A stretch of 64,000 nucleotides of DNA. Origin: Bombyx mori. Lineage: Eukaryota > Arthropoda > Insecta > Lepidoptera > Bombycidae. The number at the start of each line of letters is the position of its first letter. Position 1 is the first letter of the stretch. Positions 23,046 to 34,360 of the stretch are shown one piece after another. The stretch lies in assembly GCF_030269925.1 (NCBI RefSeq), contig NC_085127.1, forward strand, positions 5,091,501 through 5,155,500, given 5' to 3'. A model generated the notes under the pieces. The model searched no databases, had not been told where the DNA came from, and worked only from the letters and a program-made list of their open reading frames with translations. The position numbers and the translations under genes are program-made.

Positions 23046-23292
23046 AACGGCCGTCTGGTGTAGTGGTAAGTGACATGGTCACTACACAAGGGGGTCGCGG
23101 GTTCGAATCCCGCCAAGGGAAGATATTTGTATGATAAATATAAATGTCTTTTCCAGGGTTATGGATGTATATTAAATATATGTATGTGTATAATAAAAAT
23201 CTTACATTTATATCACTTATCTGGTACCTGTAACACAAGTTCTTTACGAACTTATCACGGGACCAGTTAACGTGGCGTGATTGTTAGTAAAT
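23046..23292 (+). repeat. tRNA-derived SINE (non-Bm1), copy 1
   Basis: The head contains pol III A-box-like TGGTGTAGTGG and B-box GGTTCGAATCC (23099-23109), then a body ending CCAGTTAACGTGGCGTGAT. A second full copy is at 29806-30069, which excludes a functional single tRNA gene. Confidence 0.88.
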
Positions 23293-24254
23293 AAACAAAA
23301 TATTTTCGTTATTTCCACGAATCTAGAAAGCATTAGAAATCTTTCTTTCTTTGATGAAATTAACAAACCACCATTTTCGCTTGGAACGAGAGCAATCCAA
23401 ATACAGAAATCAAAATTTGTTTCATGACATTGAAATAATAATCAATAATGTTTGCCTACGTTTGCCGCTAGGGTGCGCTGTTCCAGCTGCATACAAATTT
23501 GAGTTAATGTTTATTTATTTAGACACACCAATAGATCAATACACACAAAACATTCAAGCTTAAAATTAAGTACTGGTATGTAAGCCAGTTACGGGCATGT
23601 ACAGCAATCTCTTGTCAAACAATTGTTGTCAAACACACTATGACATGTTACAACAATTTTACAAACAGCGGAAAAATAGGTTAAATTGAAATGTTAACAG
23701 TACGACATAAGAAAATATATATGAAAAGAACTATTTATGATATCGAGAACTTTAAAAAACTCGCACTAAGCACAGGGATCACTTTAAAAATGAATCATAT
23801 CAACTATATAATACGGTTCATGTAGTAGTTGATATGATCGACTTTAAATCACAATATTCCCGTTCAATGTACAAATCGGTCGAGTGAGTCTTCAAATAAT
23901 ATCCTACAATGGTACATCTATCTTATTCCTATCTTTATTCGGGAAGAGTTTAAACCGTAAACAATTTAGGGTTGTCCCGAATTGGATTTGAATAAAATTT
24001 TTATTGGATGTTGCTCATTTAGTGGATTTTTCGACTAAATAGGGTTACTATGTATTCAAGCGGTCAACAGTTGGACGAACTATAATCGTCTAATGATATC
24101 CGACCTTTTAGATAAAAAATAAAAACTATTTGATAAACATTTTAATAAAAAAGATTGTCATTATCATATTGGAAAGAACAAGTTCCGTTCTAATACCAGC
24201 TGAACTAATATGAATATATACATAAGTTCAATCTAGGGTGGTTTGTTATTTATT
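23293..24254. other. Unassigned, with short hairpin
   Basis: Perfect 13-bp arms ATCATATCAACTA (23794-23806) and TAGTTGATATGAT (23826-23838) with a 19-nt loop. No gene was seen. Confidence 0.5.
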
Positions 24255-24387
24255 TTATTTTTATTGCTTAGATACGTAGACGAGCTCACGGCCCACCGGG
24301 TGTTAAGTGGTTACCGAGCCCATAGACACCTATGACGTAAATGCCACCACCTACCTCGAGACATAAGCTCTAAGGTCTCAGCTTTTG
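24255..24387 (-). repeat. Bm1 SINE fragment
   Basis: Tail end TTTTTATTGCTTAGATACG and body to AAGGTCTCAG, then truncated. Confidence 0.88.
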
Positions 24388-24654
24388 CAGAAACTTATTT
24401 ATTAAATTTAGTGACATTTAAATGTGTTAATTTAGTGACATTTAATGCAATAAAAATAATATGTTAATGTACATAAAAGTATTTGGAATTATAGATGTTT
24501 CTTATTTAAGTTTTAAATCAAAACTAAACAAATATAACTACTACTAATAATAATATCACTAAATAAAAATAAATTAAACTTTTAAATTAAAATTAAAGAA
24601 TCTCGTGATAATAATATTTATGCCTTTTGAATTCCATATTAGCATACAGATTTA

Positions 24655-24898
24655 CTCGTCGTAGGACCTCTTGTGAGTCCGCGCGGGTAGGTACCACCAC
24701 CCTGCCTATTTCTGCCGTGAAGTAGTAATGCGTTTCGGTTTGAAGGGTGGGGCAGCCGTTGTAACTATACTTGAGACCTTATAACTTATATCTCAAGGTG
24801 GGTGGCGCATTTACGTTGTGGATGTCTATGGGCTCCAGTAACCACTTAACACAAGGTGGGCTGTAAGCTCGTCCACCTAACTAAGAAATAAAAATAAA
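24655..24898 (+). repeat. Bm1 SINE, short form
   Basis: Starts near CTCGTCGTAGGACCTCTTG and ends AAGAAATAAAAATAAAAA. Confidence 0.9.
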
Positions 24899-25440
24899 AA
24901 GATATAAGTTTCCTTTTAGGAATTTGAATTGTCTCAGCCCTAGCTTGAAATACAAAGGCGGGTCATGCGTGTCCAAGTCGGTCCGGATTCCTACGTGACC
25001 CTTTTGTGACGTCATACCACCGGTCATCGGGTCACCGGCTCGCTTCCTGTTCTCCACAATATTGGTTTTTCAGTGGAACCTTTCCAAAATCGTTTTCTTG
25101 TCGCGGTTCTTTGCTTCCAGATTTGAAATAAATAAATCAGTTTTTTTTTCTTCTCGTAGATTTCATTTTGTAATTTATTTATTTCATAATTTCGGACTTA
25201 ATAAAGTTTCGTAGCGTCTGATACAGGTCAGATGTGAATAAAGCGTCTCGATGGACGAGAATTTGTTTAATCTTTTTTTATTAATGTCACTAACCATTAT
25301 CATGAGCGGCCTCTGCCAAGGATATTAATTAGCCCATCGTCAAATAATATCTTTGCCACGGTTACTAGCACATAGTCAGATAATAGACATGTATATAACT
25401 TAACCTAATAACTTAATAAGTAAACCTAGTTACTTAACCT
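24899..25440. other. Unassigned spacer
   Basis: No gene. A moderately GC-rich patch lies at 24955-25060. Confidence 0.5.
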
Positions 25441-25528
25441 CAGACATAACTCACTGCATTTCTCGCCTGATCTTCTCAGGGGATCGCGATTCAGCAATCG
25501 CGTGCTAGATTCAGCGAAGCATTGTTTT
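25441..25528 (+). mobile_element. Jockey-type LINE 3' UTR fragment
   Basis: Degenerate ATTTCTCGCCTGATCTTCTC, GATCGCGATTCAGCAATCGC and TTCAGCGAAGCA. It abuts the next LINE fragment. Confidence 0.65.
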
Positions 25529-26330
25529 TGTTTTTTTTTTAATTGCCTTTTTAAGCAGATGAGCATATAGTCCACCTGATGGTAAGTGGTTACCGTCACT
25601 TATGAACGTCAACAATGCCAGGGGCAGTGCCAAGTCGCTGCCTACAATTGAGTACTCTAGGCAAGCCTCGCTTGAAGAAGGACATTTCATAGCGCTCGGG
25701 AAACACTGTGGAGGGGAGCTCATTCCAAAGCCGAATGGTACGTGGCAGAAAAGATATTTGAAAACTTGAAGTCGTCGTTGTCTAAAAGATAAGAACGTCC
25801 GGTGCAATCGTATCTAGCGGTGCAACGGCGTTCGAATCCCACAGGCAGCTACCAATTTTTTTAATGAAATATGTACTTACCAAATGATCACGATTGACTA
25901 CCACGGTGAAGGATATCGTGTAATAAAAATCAAACCCGCAAAATTATAATTTGCGAAATTACTGGTGGTAGCACCTCTTGTGAGTCCGCACGGGTAGGTA
26001 CGACCACCATGCCCATTACTGCCGTGAAGCAGTAATGCGTTTCGGCTTGAAAGGTGGGGCAGCCGTTTTAACTATACTGAGCCCTTAGAACTTATATCTC
26101 AAGGTGGGTGGTGCATTTACGTTGTAGATGTCTATGGGCTCCAGTAACCACTTAAAACCAGTTGGGCTGTGAGCTCGTCCACCTATCTAAGCAATAAAAA
26201 TTAAAAAAAACTCTGTCGATGAACGCAGCGGCTCCAGATGATATGAATGAGCTCGGCTCTGGTGGCAGGAGGTGTGATGGTAAAAAGGATAGATGCTAGG
26301 ACAGATGTTAACAAAGTATTTCAGACTGAG
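25529..26330 (-). mobile_element. LINE 3' end (WNELPSTVF family) split by Bm1
   Basis: The first part, 25529-25767, matches 17672-17900 (GAAGAAGGACATTTCATAGC; GGAGCTCATTCCAAAGCC). The second part, 26209-26330 (GATGAACGCAGCGGCTCCAG), continues the same element. A full-length Bm1 occupies the gap. Confidence 0.85.
25768..26208 (+). repeat. Bm1 SINE, full length, nested in a LINE
   Basis: The head AAGTCGTCGTTGTCTAAAAG starts at about 25769, with the B box (GTTCGAATCCC) near 25834, body, and tail AAGCAATAAAAATTAAAAAA. Possible target repeat AAAACT on each side. Confidence 0.92.
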
Positions 26331-27010
26331 ATCATGAGCTCGCCGTCATTCACGACGAAGCCGGAATAGCCTCTCGAGACAAATGGCAAATAGGTAGGCA
26401 AAACAAAGCAGTACATGCGTAGCCTTTATTTGTTCGAAGGGAGATCACCATATGCCTTCATTTTCGCTAACAATTTAAAGGCACTCAGTATATATTTCAC
26501 GGCACTTGTCGCCGTATCCCTTTATTCATTAATGAAAGACAGTACCTTCACCCTCGTCGCGTTAATTCACTCTAGCTGGATTACCTGCGTTTCAATTTAC
26601 ACGCTATGGCTAATTTAGTTTCGCTCACTCATGTCGGCGACGCAATGAATTTATTGGCCCGTAGTGGGAGCTCTTGTTGAAATTGACTGTTTTTTTTTGG
26701 TTCACAAAATAAGCTCGCTAGTGCTTTAATATTTAAGGAGTTAGATACGTTGATGTATTATTTTGTAAGCAATATCGGTGACCATATCAGTGTTGGACCG
26801 GTCGTTGTGGCGAGGTTTGGGCCTATGACCAGCGGTGGGTCTGTGGGCTGAATGATACCATCATGACCATACGAAACACTATTGAACGTCGTTTAATGTT
26901 AAGGGATAATCATAGCGACTTCTGACACGGATTCAGTATTCTTAGCTTAAAAAAACACAGTAAAGACAGTTATCCTATAAATATAATAGTAACAGTAAAA
27001 CCCATTTACA
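26331..27010. other. Mostly unassigned; short RTE LINE tail at 26780-26850
   Basis: 26797-26850 (CCGGTCGTTGTGGCGAGG, then CCAGCGGTGGGTCTGTGGGC) matches the 3' end of the RTE-like element at 9.6-10.2 kb. The remainder is not recognised. Confidence 0.55.
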
Positions 27011-27208
27011 CAGCCCACTGAGTTTCTCGCCGGATCTTCTCAGTGGGTTGCGTTTCTGATCCGGTGGTAGATTCTGCGAAGCACGGCTCTTGCTAGGGTT
27101 CGTGCTAGCAACGTCATCAGGTTTGAGCCCTGTGAGCTCACCTACTAGTTAAGGCGACGCTGATATAGCCTCTCAAGGCTATCAGCTAAGGTAGGATAAA
27201 AAAAAACC
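27011..27208 (+). mobile_element. Jockey-type LINE 3' UTR with poly(A)
   Basis: Hairpin arms CCCACTGAG (27014-27022) and CTCAGTGGG (27039-27047), then GAGCTCACCTACTAGTTAAG and a poly(A) after GGTAGGAT. Confidence 0.88.
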
Positions 27209-28670
27209 CATTACTTCCATTTTATTGCTGAACAAGAGTTATTGACATTAGCTGTTTTAAACGTTCGCTCTTAAAACAGAAAATGTTTAGGCATTCGCAA
27301 ACCTCTTAGGTACACTTCAAGATTAACCGTAAACATTAGTTTTACTGCATCTCGGTACTAGTACACGCCCAGTTGGTTTTATTAGCTGCAATAAAATGTC
27401 ACTCCTTTAAGATAATCCCGAAGTCTGACAAGAAGGCTCTCGAAGCTTCTAAGGTTTACTTACATTTGATGATCGTGAAAGGCATCTCATAATATTCGTT
27501 CTAACTATTTATGTTTGCCGTAAAATTTTGGGAACTAGGTTAGATATACCTTTTTCATATCAACCTTAATTGGGCTTAAAATCATTTCCTATGTCTGTTA
27601 AGGCTCTGAAGCCGTAATTTGCTAATACAATAAAATCAATTTATCGTGGTCGGAGCAATCGATTACCTTTTATTAAGGATGTTGTTGTTACGACACGGAT
27701 ATTTCTTTAACTATAAGGCGAACGTCCATACCACCAGAATTTTAAGTGGCTAAGAAAGCTTCTAGACAACTGGGTGATGGGCGCCATACACATCCAGACA
27801 TGAAGTCAAAGTTTCAAGTACATTATATGACGGTCGTCCCAATCTTCAAATCAGGATGGTGGGCAAGAGGATTTGAATTTTGGTTTAGTCGTTCGATAGG
27901 ATACGAATATACTAGGGATCTTCACCATTCGATCACAGATGATTTAATAAGTAAATTGAAATAACATACAAAGCTGGAAAACAGTTTGATAAACAAAAGT
28001 GTACCACAAAAATGTATCCGAAACGAATGTACCGAAGTGTACCTACATCACAATCCGTGAATATGTAATTCCGTTGCCCGGGGGGCGCACGACCGAATCC
28101 GTAGAGGATTTTTTGAATAAACATTTTAAGCGCTTTACTTTAGTCACCGATAGTTATGTGTGTTATTCGCTGGTTCTATCGAGACTGATGTTCATACTAA
28201 ACATATTAAACATACTCCTCCACTCTTAGTACTTTTGGGCCGCTAATTTGAATGTGATCCATTCCCGCACTACAGCACAATATCATTTTGGTTTTGGAGA
28301 TGTTCATTATAAGACCAGTACTTAGAGAGACGTCGTAAAACTCTTCAACCATCACCAAGTCTTCTACAGTTATGTGATGGAAAATAGTGTTAAATGATTA
28401 ATGAAGTCGAGATCGTGATTATAAATAACATTTCTTTTTAGTTGTTTTTATTCACGAACAACACCTACTTAATGGCTGTATTGTTGTATTAACAAATTAC
28501 GTCACAAATTCATTATAAGTTTGGAACGAGTAATATGCAGATGGAGTTTTGTTGTAATTTTGAACCTCTATTTAGCGAGCGGCTTTGCTACTTAAAGAAA
28601 AGTTTAAATATGTGTTTGGACATGGGATTTTACAAGCCTGCTACTCTTCTGCCTATTTATACTAAGATCA
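27209..28670. other. Unassigned spacer
   Basis: About 1.46 kb with no recognised repeat. Open frames at 27746-27964 and 27999-28229 have no domain and no splice context. Confidence 0.45.
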
Positions 28671-28916
28671 CTGGTGGTAGGACCTCTTGTGAGTCCGCGC
28701 GGGTAGGTACCACCACCCCGCCTATTTCCGCCGTGAAGCAGTAATGCGTTTCGGTTCGAAGGGTGGGGTAGCCGTTGTAACTATACTGAGACCTTAGAAC
28801 TTATATCTCGAGGTGGGTGGCGCATTTACGTTGTAGATGTCTACGGGCTCCAGTAACCACTTAACACCAGGTGGGCTGTGAGCTCGTCCATCCATCTAAG
28901 CAATAAAAAAAAAAAA
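28671..28916 (+). repeat. Bm1 SINE, short form
   Basis: CACTGGTGGTAGGACCTCTT start; AAGCAATAAAAAAAAAAA end. Confidence 0.93.
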
Positions 28917-28957
28917 CCACACGTTCTACGTTCATATGGTAGTACAGACTTTTATTA

Positions 28958-29200
28958 CTGGTGGCAGGGCATCTTGTGAGTCCGCACGGGTAGACACCAC
29001 CATCCTGTCTATTTCTGCCGTGAAGCAGTAATGCTTTTCGGTTTGAAGGGTGGGGCAGCCGTTGTAACTATACTGACACTTTAGAACTTATATTACAAGG
29101 TGGATGGCGTATTTGTGTTGTAAATGTCTATGGGCTCCAGTAGCCACTTGACACTAGGTGGGCTGTGAGCTCGTCCACCCAGCGAAGCAATAAAAAAAAT
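28958..29200 (+). repeat. Bm1 SINE, short form
   Basis: TTACTGGTGGCAGGGCATC start, about 40 bp after the previous copy. More diverged, so the pair is two insertions rather than a duplication. Confidence 0.92.
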
Positions 29201-29795
29201 TTGATTAAGAATCACCTTTTGTAACTGTTCAACATACGAACGTAAATTTGTCTAGATATCTCTAAACATTCTCTAGAAATGCAATCGATTCTGCAGTAAA
29301 CGTTGGACCATTAAAATCTTTAAGCGCCAAATCCGCTGTCATTTATTTTACAGGCCTCGTGGCAGCCGGCGGAAACACCATCCACACAAACGGTTTTGCC
29401 ATAATCATAATTGACGTAATAAATGGCGCAGCATTCTATACTATATTCGTTGTCTTTGGTACTATATACCAGATTTGAGCTTCTCCTAAATATATTTTTT
29501 TTGGGTTTGGCTAAGCGCCATTTCGGCTTTCATTGCCTATCACTTTGGAGCCAGCGAAAGTCAAAATCGAAATACCTACACCTTTTGTTTTATAACCAAG
29601 ATCTTTTTTGACGCTAAGCCAGATTATATTTTCTATAGGCGGCTTGAAAGTCATCACGTGGTCACCATTATGGGTATTGGCTACAGAAGACTATCAGCGA
29701 TGTGAGGGAGTGGCATAAATAGATTACAACCTACTTTCAATAAAAAAAAAAAACGTTTAGAAAACCAAGGTGTTTTTTTCAATCACGTATGACAC
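29201..29795. other. Unassigned spacer
   Basis: No gene; a 62-residue frame at 29423-29611 has no recognisable domain. Confidence 0.45.
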
Positions 29796-30079
29796 ATTCA
29801 AATATTAACGGCCGTCTGGTGTAGTGGTAAGTGACGTGGTCACTACACAAGGGGGTCGCAGATTCGAATCCCGCCAAGGAAGGATATTTGTATGATAAAT
29901 ATGAAATGTCTTTTCCAGGGTTATGGATGTATCTTAATATATTTATGTGTATAACAAAAATATTACATTTATTTCCGTTATCTGGTACCTGTAACACAAG
30001 CTCTTTACGAACTTATCACGGGACCAGTTAACGTGGCGTGATTTTTAGTAAGTATTTATTATTATTATTATTCAAATAT
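29796..30079 (+). repeat. tRNA-derived SINE (non-Bm1), copy 2, with target duplication
   Basis: Same family as 23046-23292. A-box TGGTGTAGTGG and a diverged B-box-like segment ATTCGAATCCC are present. It ends in a (TTA)n tail. ATTCAAATAT flanks it at 29796-29805 and 30070-30079, a 10-bp target-site duplication. Confidence 0.88.
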
Positions 30080-30504
30080 CATATTATTATTATTCAAATA
30101 TCAAATATTGTTTTAGCCTCAATACCTTATAAGAAAATGCTGTATTTATTACCTGAAGTGTATTGTGAAAGGTTTCATGATGTACCGGAAACGGACCACT
30201 AAGTTAACAATTGCGCCATCTCGGAACTCAAAGACGAACTTTATGGACGACGCAGGCTGTAAAAGTTTAAGGAACTTCGATCTAGGACGTATCCGGTAAA
30301 CTCTAAGTAATCTGCCATTTGTAAACGTCTAGAGCTTCCTTGGCTGGCGTCGAGACAAATTGTGCGAGTTAGAGGAACGGACGACCTTAGTCCACGCCCC
30401 TTGTTCCACAGAAAGCCATCGATATAGATTTAAAACCGATGACCAACTCATTTTGAATGAAGCATCCTAATATCTTCTCACAATAAAACGTCCTAGCGTA
30501 TTTA
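30080..30504. other. Unassigned spacer
   Basis: Nothing recognised beyond the short ATTCAAATATC repeats at its left edge. Confidence 0.45.
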
Positions 30505-30945
30505 TATTTTTATTGCTTAGATGGATGGACGACCTCACAGCCCACCTGGTGCTAAGTGGTAACTGGAGCCCATAGACATCTACAACGTAAGCGCGCCACC
30601 CACCTTGAGATATAAGTTGTAAGGTTTCAGTATAGTTACAACGGCTGCCCCACCCTTCAAACCGAAACTCATTACTGCTTCACGGCAGAAATAGGCAGGG
30701 CAGTGGTACCTACCCGCGCGAACTCACAACAGGTCCTACCAGCAGTAATTACGCAAATTATAATTTTGCGGGTTTCACTTTTATTACACGATGTTAATCC
30801 TTCACTATGGAAGTCAATCGTGAACATTTGTCGAGTACGTATTTCATTAGAAAAATTGGTACCCGCCTGCGGGATTCGAACACTGGTGCATCGCTTCAAC
30901 ACGAATGCACCGGACGTCTTATCTTTTAGGCCACGACGACTTCAA
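30505..30945 (-). repeat. Bm1 SINE, full length
   Basis: Poly(T)/TTTTTATTGCTTAGATGG at the left, tRNA-like head at the right (TAGGCCACGACGACTTC). All segments are present in order. Confidence 0.94.
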
Positions 30946-31079
30946 AATAAAGATAAAGGATAAGAGAAAGATAAAGGCAATGATGCTATCTATTATATTA
31001 TTCGCGGATTAAACACTACAATGAATGAGCTGATGCCACGAGATTAGCTGAGAAAACTAAACAAATACAAACGTCAAGT

Positions 31080-31195
31080 TTTTTTTTATTGCTTCGATGA
31101 GTGGACGAGCTCACAGCCCACCTGGTGTTAAGTGGTCACTGTAAAAGCGCCACCCACCTTGAGATATAAGTTCTAAATTCTCAAGTACAGTTAAC
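31080..31195 (-). repeat. Bm1 SINE with internal deletion
   Basis: Tail and GAGCTCACAGCCCACCTGG, then a jump from GTGGTCACTG to AAAAGCGCCACCCACC. Truncated after TCTCAAGTACAG. Confidence 0.88.
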
Positions 31196-31731
31196 CCAGT
31201 AGTTCCCAGTTACTCCTATAAAGCTGTATAACTTTTTGTTTAGCTAAGATGTTATGATGTATCGCTGTATTAAATTGAGTTACTATAACTGACTTACAGC
31301 CTTTGGGTAACGTCTACGTTTCACCGGCGACGTTGATGGATCGTTTCTCTTGCAAATTGTAAACTGGGCGCAAATATTTACAGAGGTGTCTCGAACTCGC
31401 GACACGTTCATCGACATTGATCTATGATTGTTTTTGCCGCCAACCCGAAAACGAAAGCGAATTTTACGTGTTTCGGCAATTCGCGTTTATTGAGAGAAAG
31501 TCCCTAGCGAGTTTCTAAGTGCTCTTTTTTGTGTCGTGTGCACAAAGCTTCTTCTGTTCAATGGTGTCGTAACGTTGTCAGACAACCCGGACGACCTGGA
31601 CAAAATAGCTGGTTACGAAAGGCAATAGCCCGAAAAGAATGGGGTGCATATCAAGAGACCTACATACAGCATTAGGTGGACAAAGGTTAAAGAAGCGTTC
31701 AAAGCTGACCGCTTCAAGCATGGCCATTATT
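31196..31731. other. Unassigned spacer
   Basis: 31290-31520 is slightly GC-richer (CACCGGCGACGTTGATGG) but has no supported exon. Confidence 0.4.
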
Positions 31732-31858
31732 ACAGGTGGTAGGACCTCTTGTGAGTCCGCAAGGGTAGGTACCACCGCCCTGCCTATTTCTGCCGTGAAG
31801 CAGTAATGCGTTTTGGCTTGAAGGATAGAGCAGTCCACACATCTAAGTAATAAAAAAA
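31732..31858 (+). repeat. Bm1 SINE with large internal deletion
   Basis: Head of the short form to TTTGGCTTGAAGG, then directly CCACACATCTAAGTAATAAA. Confidence 0.88.
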
Positions 31859-32071
31859 ACCCTATGTTGATAGCTGCAGATTTATACAAATATGTAGTAT
31901 TATAATACTTCGTGCTTACTCTATTGGAGCGTTTTTTGTAACTTGTTACCTCTTATTGAATCGCATAGTGAGAGTATAATTTCCCGGACTTTCAGGAAGA
32001 TGGAGACTTAGTGTACTGAAATAAAGACTTTCGTTGGTTTACGTATCAGTCTCTCACATGTTTCTTCACTA

Positions 32072-32278
32072 CATAGTATAAAACAAAGTCACTTTCACTG
32101 TCCCTATATCCCTATGTATGCTTAAATCTTTAAAACTACGCAACGGATTTTGATGCGGTTTTTTTAGTAGATAAAATGATTGAAGAGAAAGGTTTATATG
32201 TATAATAACATCAATTAAATAGTGGAGAAATCAATACTAAATTACAGTTTCTGAAGCAAAGCGAGGGCGGGTTGCTAG
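32072..32278 (+). mobile_element. Helitron-like non-autonomous element
   Basis: Ends GAGGGCGGGTTGCTAG before T (32275-32278), the same 3' terminus as the minus-strand copy at 46054. The interior has CTACGCAACGGATTTTGATG. The 5' boundary is not certain. Confidence 0.5.
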
Positions 32279-32521
32279 TTTTTAATATATAATTATGCAT
32301 AATATTTTGTTTTGTTTTGATATATACCTTCCATTATTTTCGATGTTCGAATACTTTTCTTGATTACGGACGACTACAGTGTTTCACGTTATCGTTTGAA
32401 TATCTGTAACTACCGTCTAATTGAACCTGTACTAATATAACTGCTAATTAGCGCGAGATTATTGGGAGAAAAGATGTTTAGATTTACTGTATATTCATGA
32501 ATATTCGCATAATATTGCGAA
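32279..32521. other. Unassigned spacer
   Basis: AT-rich; nothing recognised. Confidence 0.45.
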
Positions 32522-32850
32522 TTCACCCATCTTGAGTCATTAATCGGAGTACCAATTTTTATACAGCTGTCTCACCCTTGTGTGTGAATCGGGTGTACGC
32601 GGGTGTACCGGAGGGACGCCACCCCGTAGGGAGACCCAACTGCCGCTGGTCTGAAGCAGTGGAAAGAAATTTACGTGAGCTCCAAGTGTCAGACTGGTAA
32701 GGTGTTGCGCAGCGCCGGGATGAATGGCAAAGCTTATTGTCGGAGGCCAAGACCCACTTCGGGGTCATAGCGCCAGCTCAGTAGTAGTAGTAGTCTCACC
32801 CTTCAAACTAGATTAAAATACTGCTTGACTGCAGTAATAGACAGGATATT
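32522..32850 (-). repeat. Old Bm1 SINE interrupted by a LINE tail
   Basis: Bm1 pieces CATCTTGAGTCATTAATC and CTGTCTCACCCTT lie left of the insertion; CAAACTAGATTAAAATACTG and ACTGCAGTAATAGACAGG lie right of it. Confidence 0.75.
32569..32803 (+). mobile_element. LINE 3' end with (TAG)n tail, 11-bp target duplication
   Basis: GTCTCACCCTT at 32569-32579 is repeated at 32793-32803. The 213-bp insert encodes a LINE-like C-terminus (GVAQRRDEWQSLLSEAKTHF) to a stop, then TAGTAGTAGTAG. It is 5'-truncated; the clade is uncertain (RTE/CR1-like). Confidence 0.85.
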
Positions 32851-32854
32851 GTTT

Positions 32855-33065
32855 TTTTATTACATAGATGAGTGAACCGGAGTCCATAGACATCAAAAAC
32901 CTAAAAGCCGTCACCAGCCATGGGGCATGAGTTCTAAGTCTGTTTTTACAATATAACGGTTGTTCTTAGTTTTAAACCAAAACACATTACTGCTTGATGG
33001 CAAAAATAGTCAGGGTTGTGATACCTACCCGTGTTGACTCATAAGACTCCCTATCACCAGTAGCA
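32855..33065 (-). repeat. Degenerate Bm1 SINE
   Basis: T-run and TTATTACATAGATGAGTG, CCAAAACACATTACTGCTTG, GATACCTACCCGTG, ATCACCAGTAG in Bm1 order. Confidence 0.75.
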
Positions 33066-33835
33066 TTGTTATTGGTGCTGCACGTAATGTAAACTAATCA
33101 AAAATCAGCTGTTATGGTTACACCGAAGAAATACCAAAGCTAAAAGTTAAGTTTTTAAAAGTTAAGCTAAAATTATCATGTAAAATATATAAGTATGAAA
33201 CACGAAAATGAATCATTCATTGTGAAAAAATAATACAGGTCGACTTAATTAAGAGAGAACAAAGAAGAAGGAAAATAAATAAAATTTCGACGAACTAATA
33301 AAAATAAACTTCATAAAAGACAAGTTTCGGTTTCAAAGGAAATATTTGGGAAGAATGCGGCTGACTTCCTTTTTGAAAACAGAACGTTCTACTCTACCAT
33401 TCAAATTAAGCGGCCGTTTACTCTAAAAATTACCATATTCAATTACACGAATCGGATGTAAAAGTTTTACGGTGTCTATAACAATTCGGATTTCGTATTA
33501 AGAGTTTGTTTGTCAGTAAAAACGCGTAAATAGCATTCGAGCGCCCATAAAAATGACATAATCGTGGTATAAAATGAAAGGGTACCGGATGAAAGTGGCC
33601 TTTTTAACGAAATAAATTATTTACTGTTGCAATATCAAGGTCTGGGTTGTCGGGGTCTCGCAAATGTACGTTTTAGTTCGTTCGTCCGTTCGGTTTCTTG
33701 TTTTGGTTTATATTGCATTGTAGTTGTTTGAATTTGTTGTTGTCTCTGAAAATTTCGTATGCTACAAGCGCACGAATTATTAAAGAGTCGCTTGTGTGAG
33801 CTATTTTTGCGAATTTATTCTCCTCCTCGCGTCGT
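33066..33835. other. Unassigned spacer
   Basis: No gene or recognised repeat. Confidence 0.45.
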
Positions 33836-34305
33836 TTCCTCACTGCTGAGGGTCGTGACTATTATATGTCGACAGGATTTTACTCCTTGTAATGTCCCGC
33901 CAGCGCCTCCGATCGTTGGCCGCATGAAGGGCGTCGTGGAATGGGATCTCTAGTGTGGTGCAGATTTGGTCGAACCACCTTGTCGGACTGCGTCCGTTCG
34001 GTCCCTTTCCCTCGATCTTCCCTGTCACGAATAGTCTCTCTAAGCTATCCGGTGTTTTCTGAGCAATATGACTGAAGTACTCGAGTGCGCGGCGAAGGCA
34101 GAGTGTGGACAGTCTAGTCTTGATCTGCAGTTGGTCTAAGATAGACAGATTGCTTCTCTTCGCTGTCCAAGGTATCCGGAGCATTTTTCTCCAGCACCAC
34201 ATCTCAAAAGCATCCACACGCTTGCGATCAGCTGCCTTAAGGGTCCAGGTCTCTGCTCCGTATAGAAAAATGGAAAAGACCAGAGTGAGCACCAGTTTTA
34301 TCTTT
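33836..34305 (-). pseudogene. RTE-like LINE reverse transcriptase C-terminus
   Basis: A 150-residue open frame (33840-34292) with LYGAETWTLKAADRKRVDAF, MWCWRKMLRIPWTAKRS and GRSPTRWFDQICTTLEIPFH. These are thumb and C-terminal blocks of the endonuclease/reverse transcriptase common in lepidopteran genomes. The N-terminal endonuclease and RT palm are missing; homology stops at about 34305 next to an A/T run, so it is a 5'-truncated insertion. The frame is still open, indicating modest age. Long plus-strand frames here are antisense. A short piece of the same 3' end lies at 43285-43345. Confidence 0.85.
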
Positions 34306-34360
34306 TTTTTAATTAATTATGCGTTCTTATTATGCTTTCTTTATTCAAGGATAGGACATG

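Noticed and set aside
23058..23120. tRNA-like sequence with A and B boxes that might be a tRNA gene
   Set aside because: The whole 240-bp unit recurs at 29.8 kb with a target duplication, so it is the head of a SINE.
26415..26618. 67-residue hydrophobic open frame that could be a small membrane protein
   Set aside because: No splice context, signal or recognised family; hydrophobicity is common in AT-rich chance frames.
28671..29200. Segmental duplication of Bm1
   Set aside because: The two copies differ substantially and have different flanks, so they are independent insertions.
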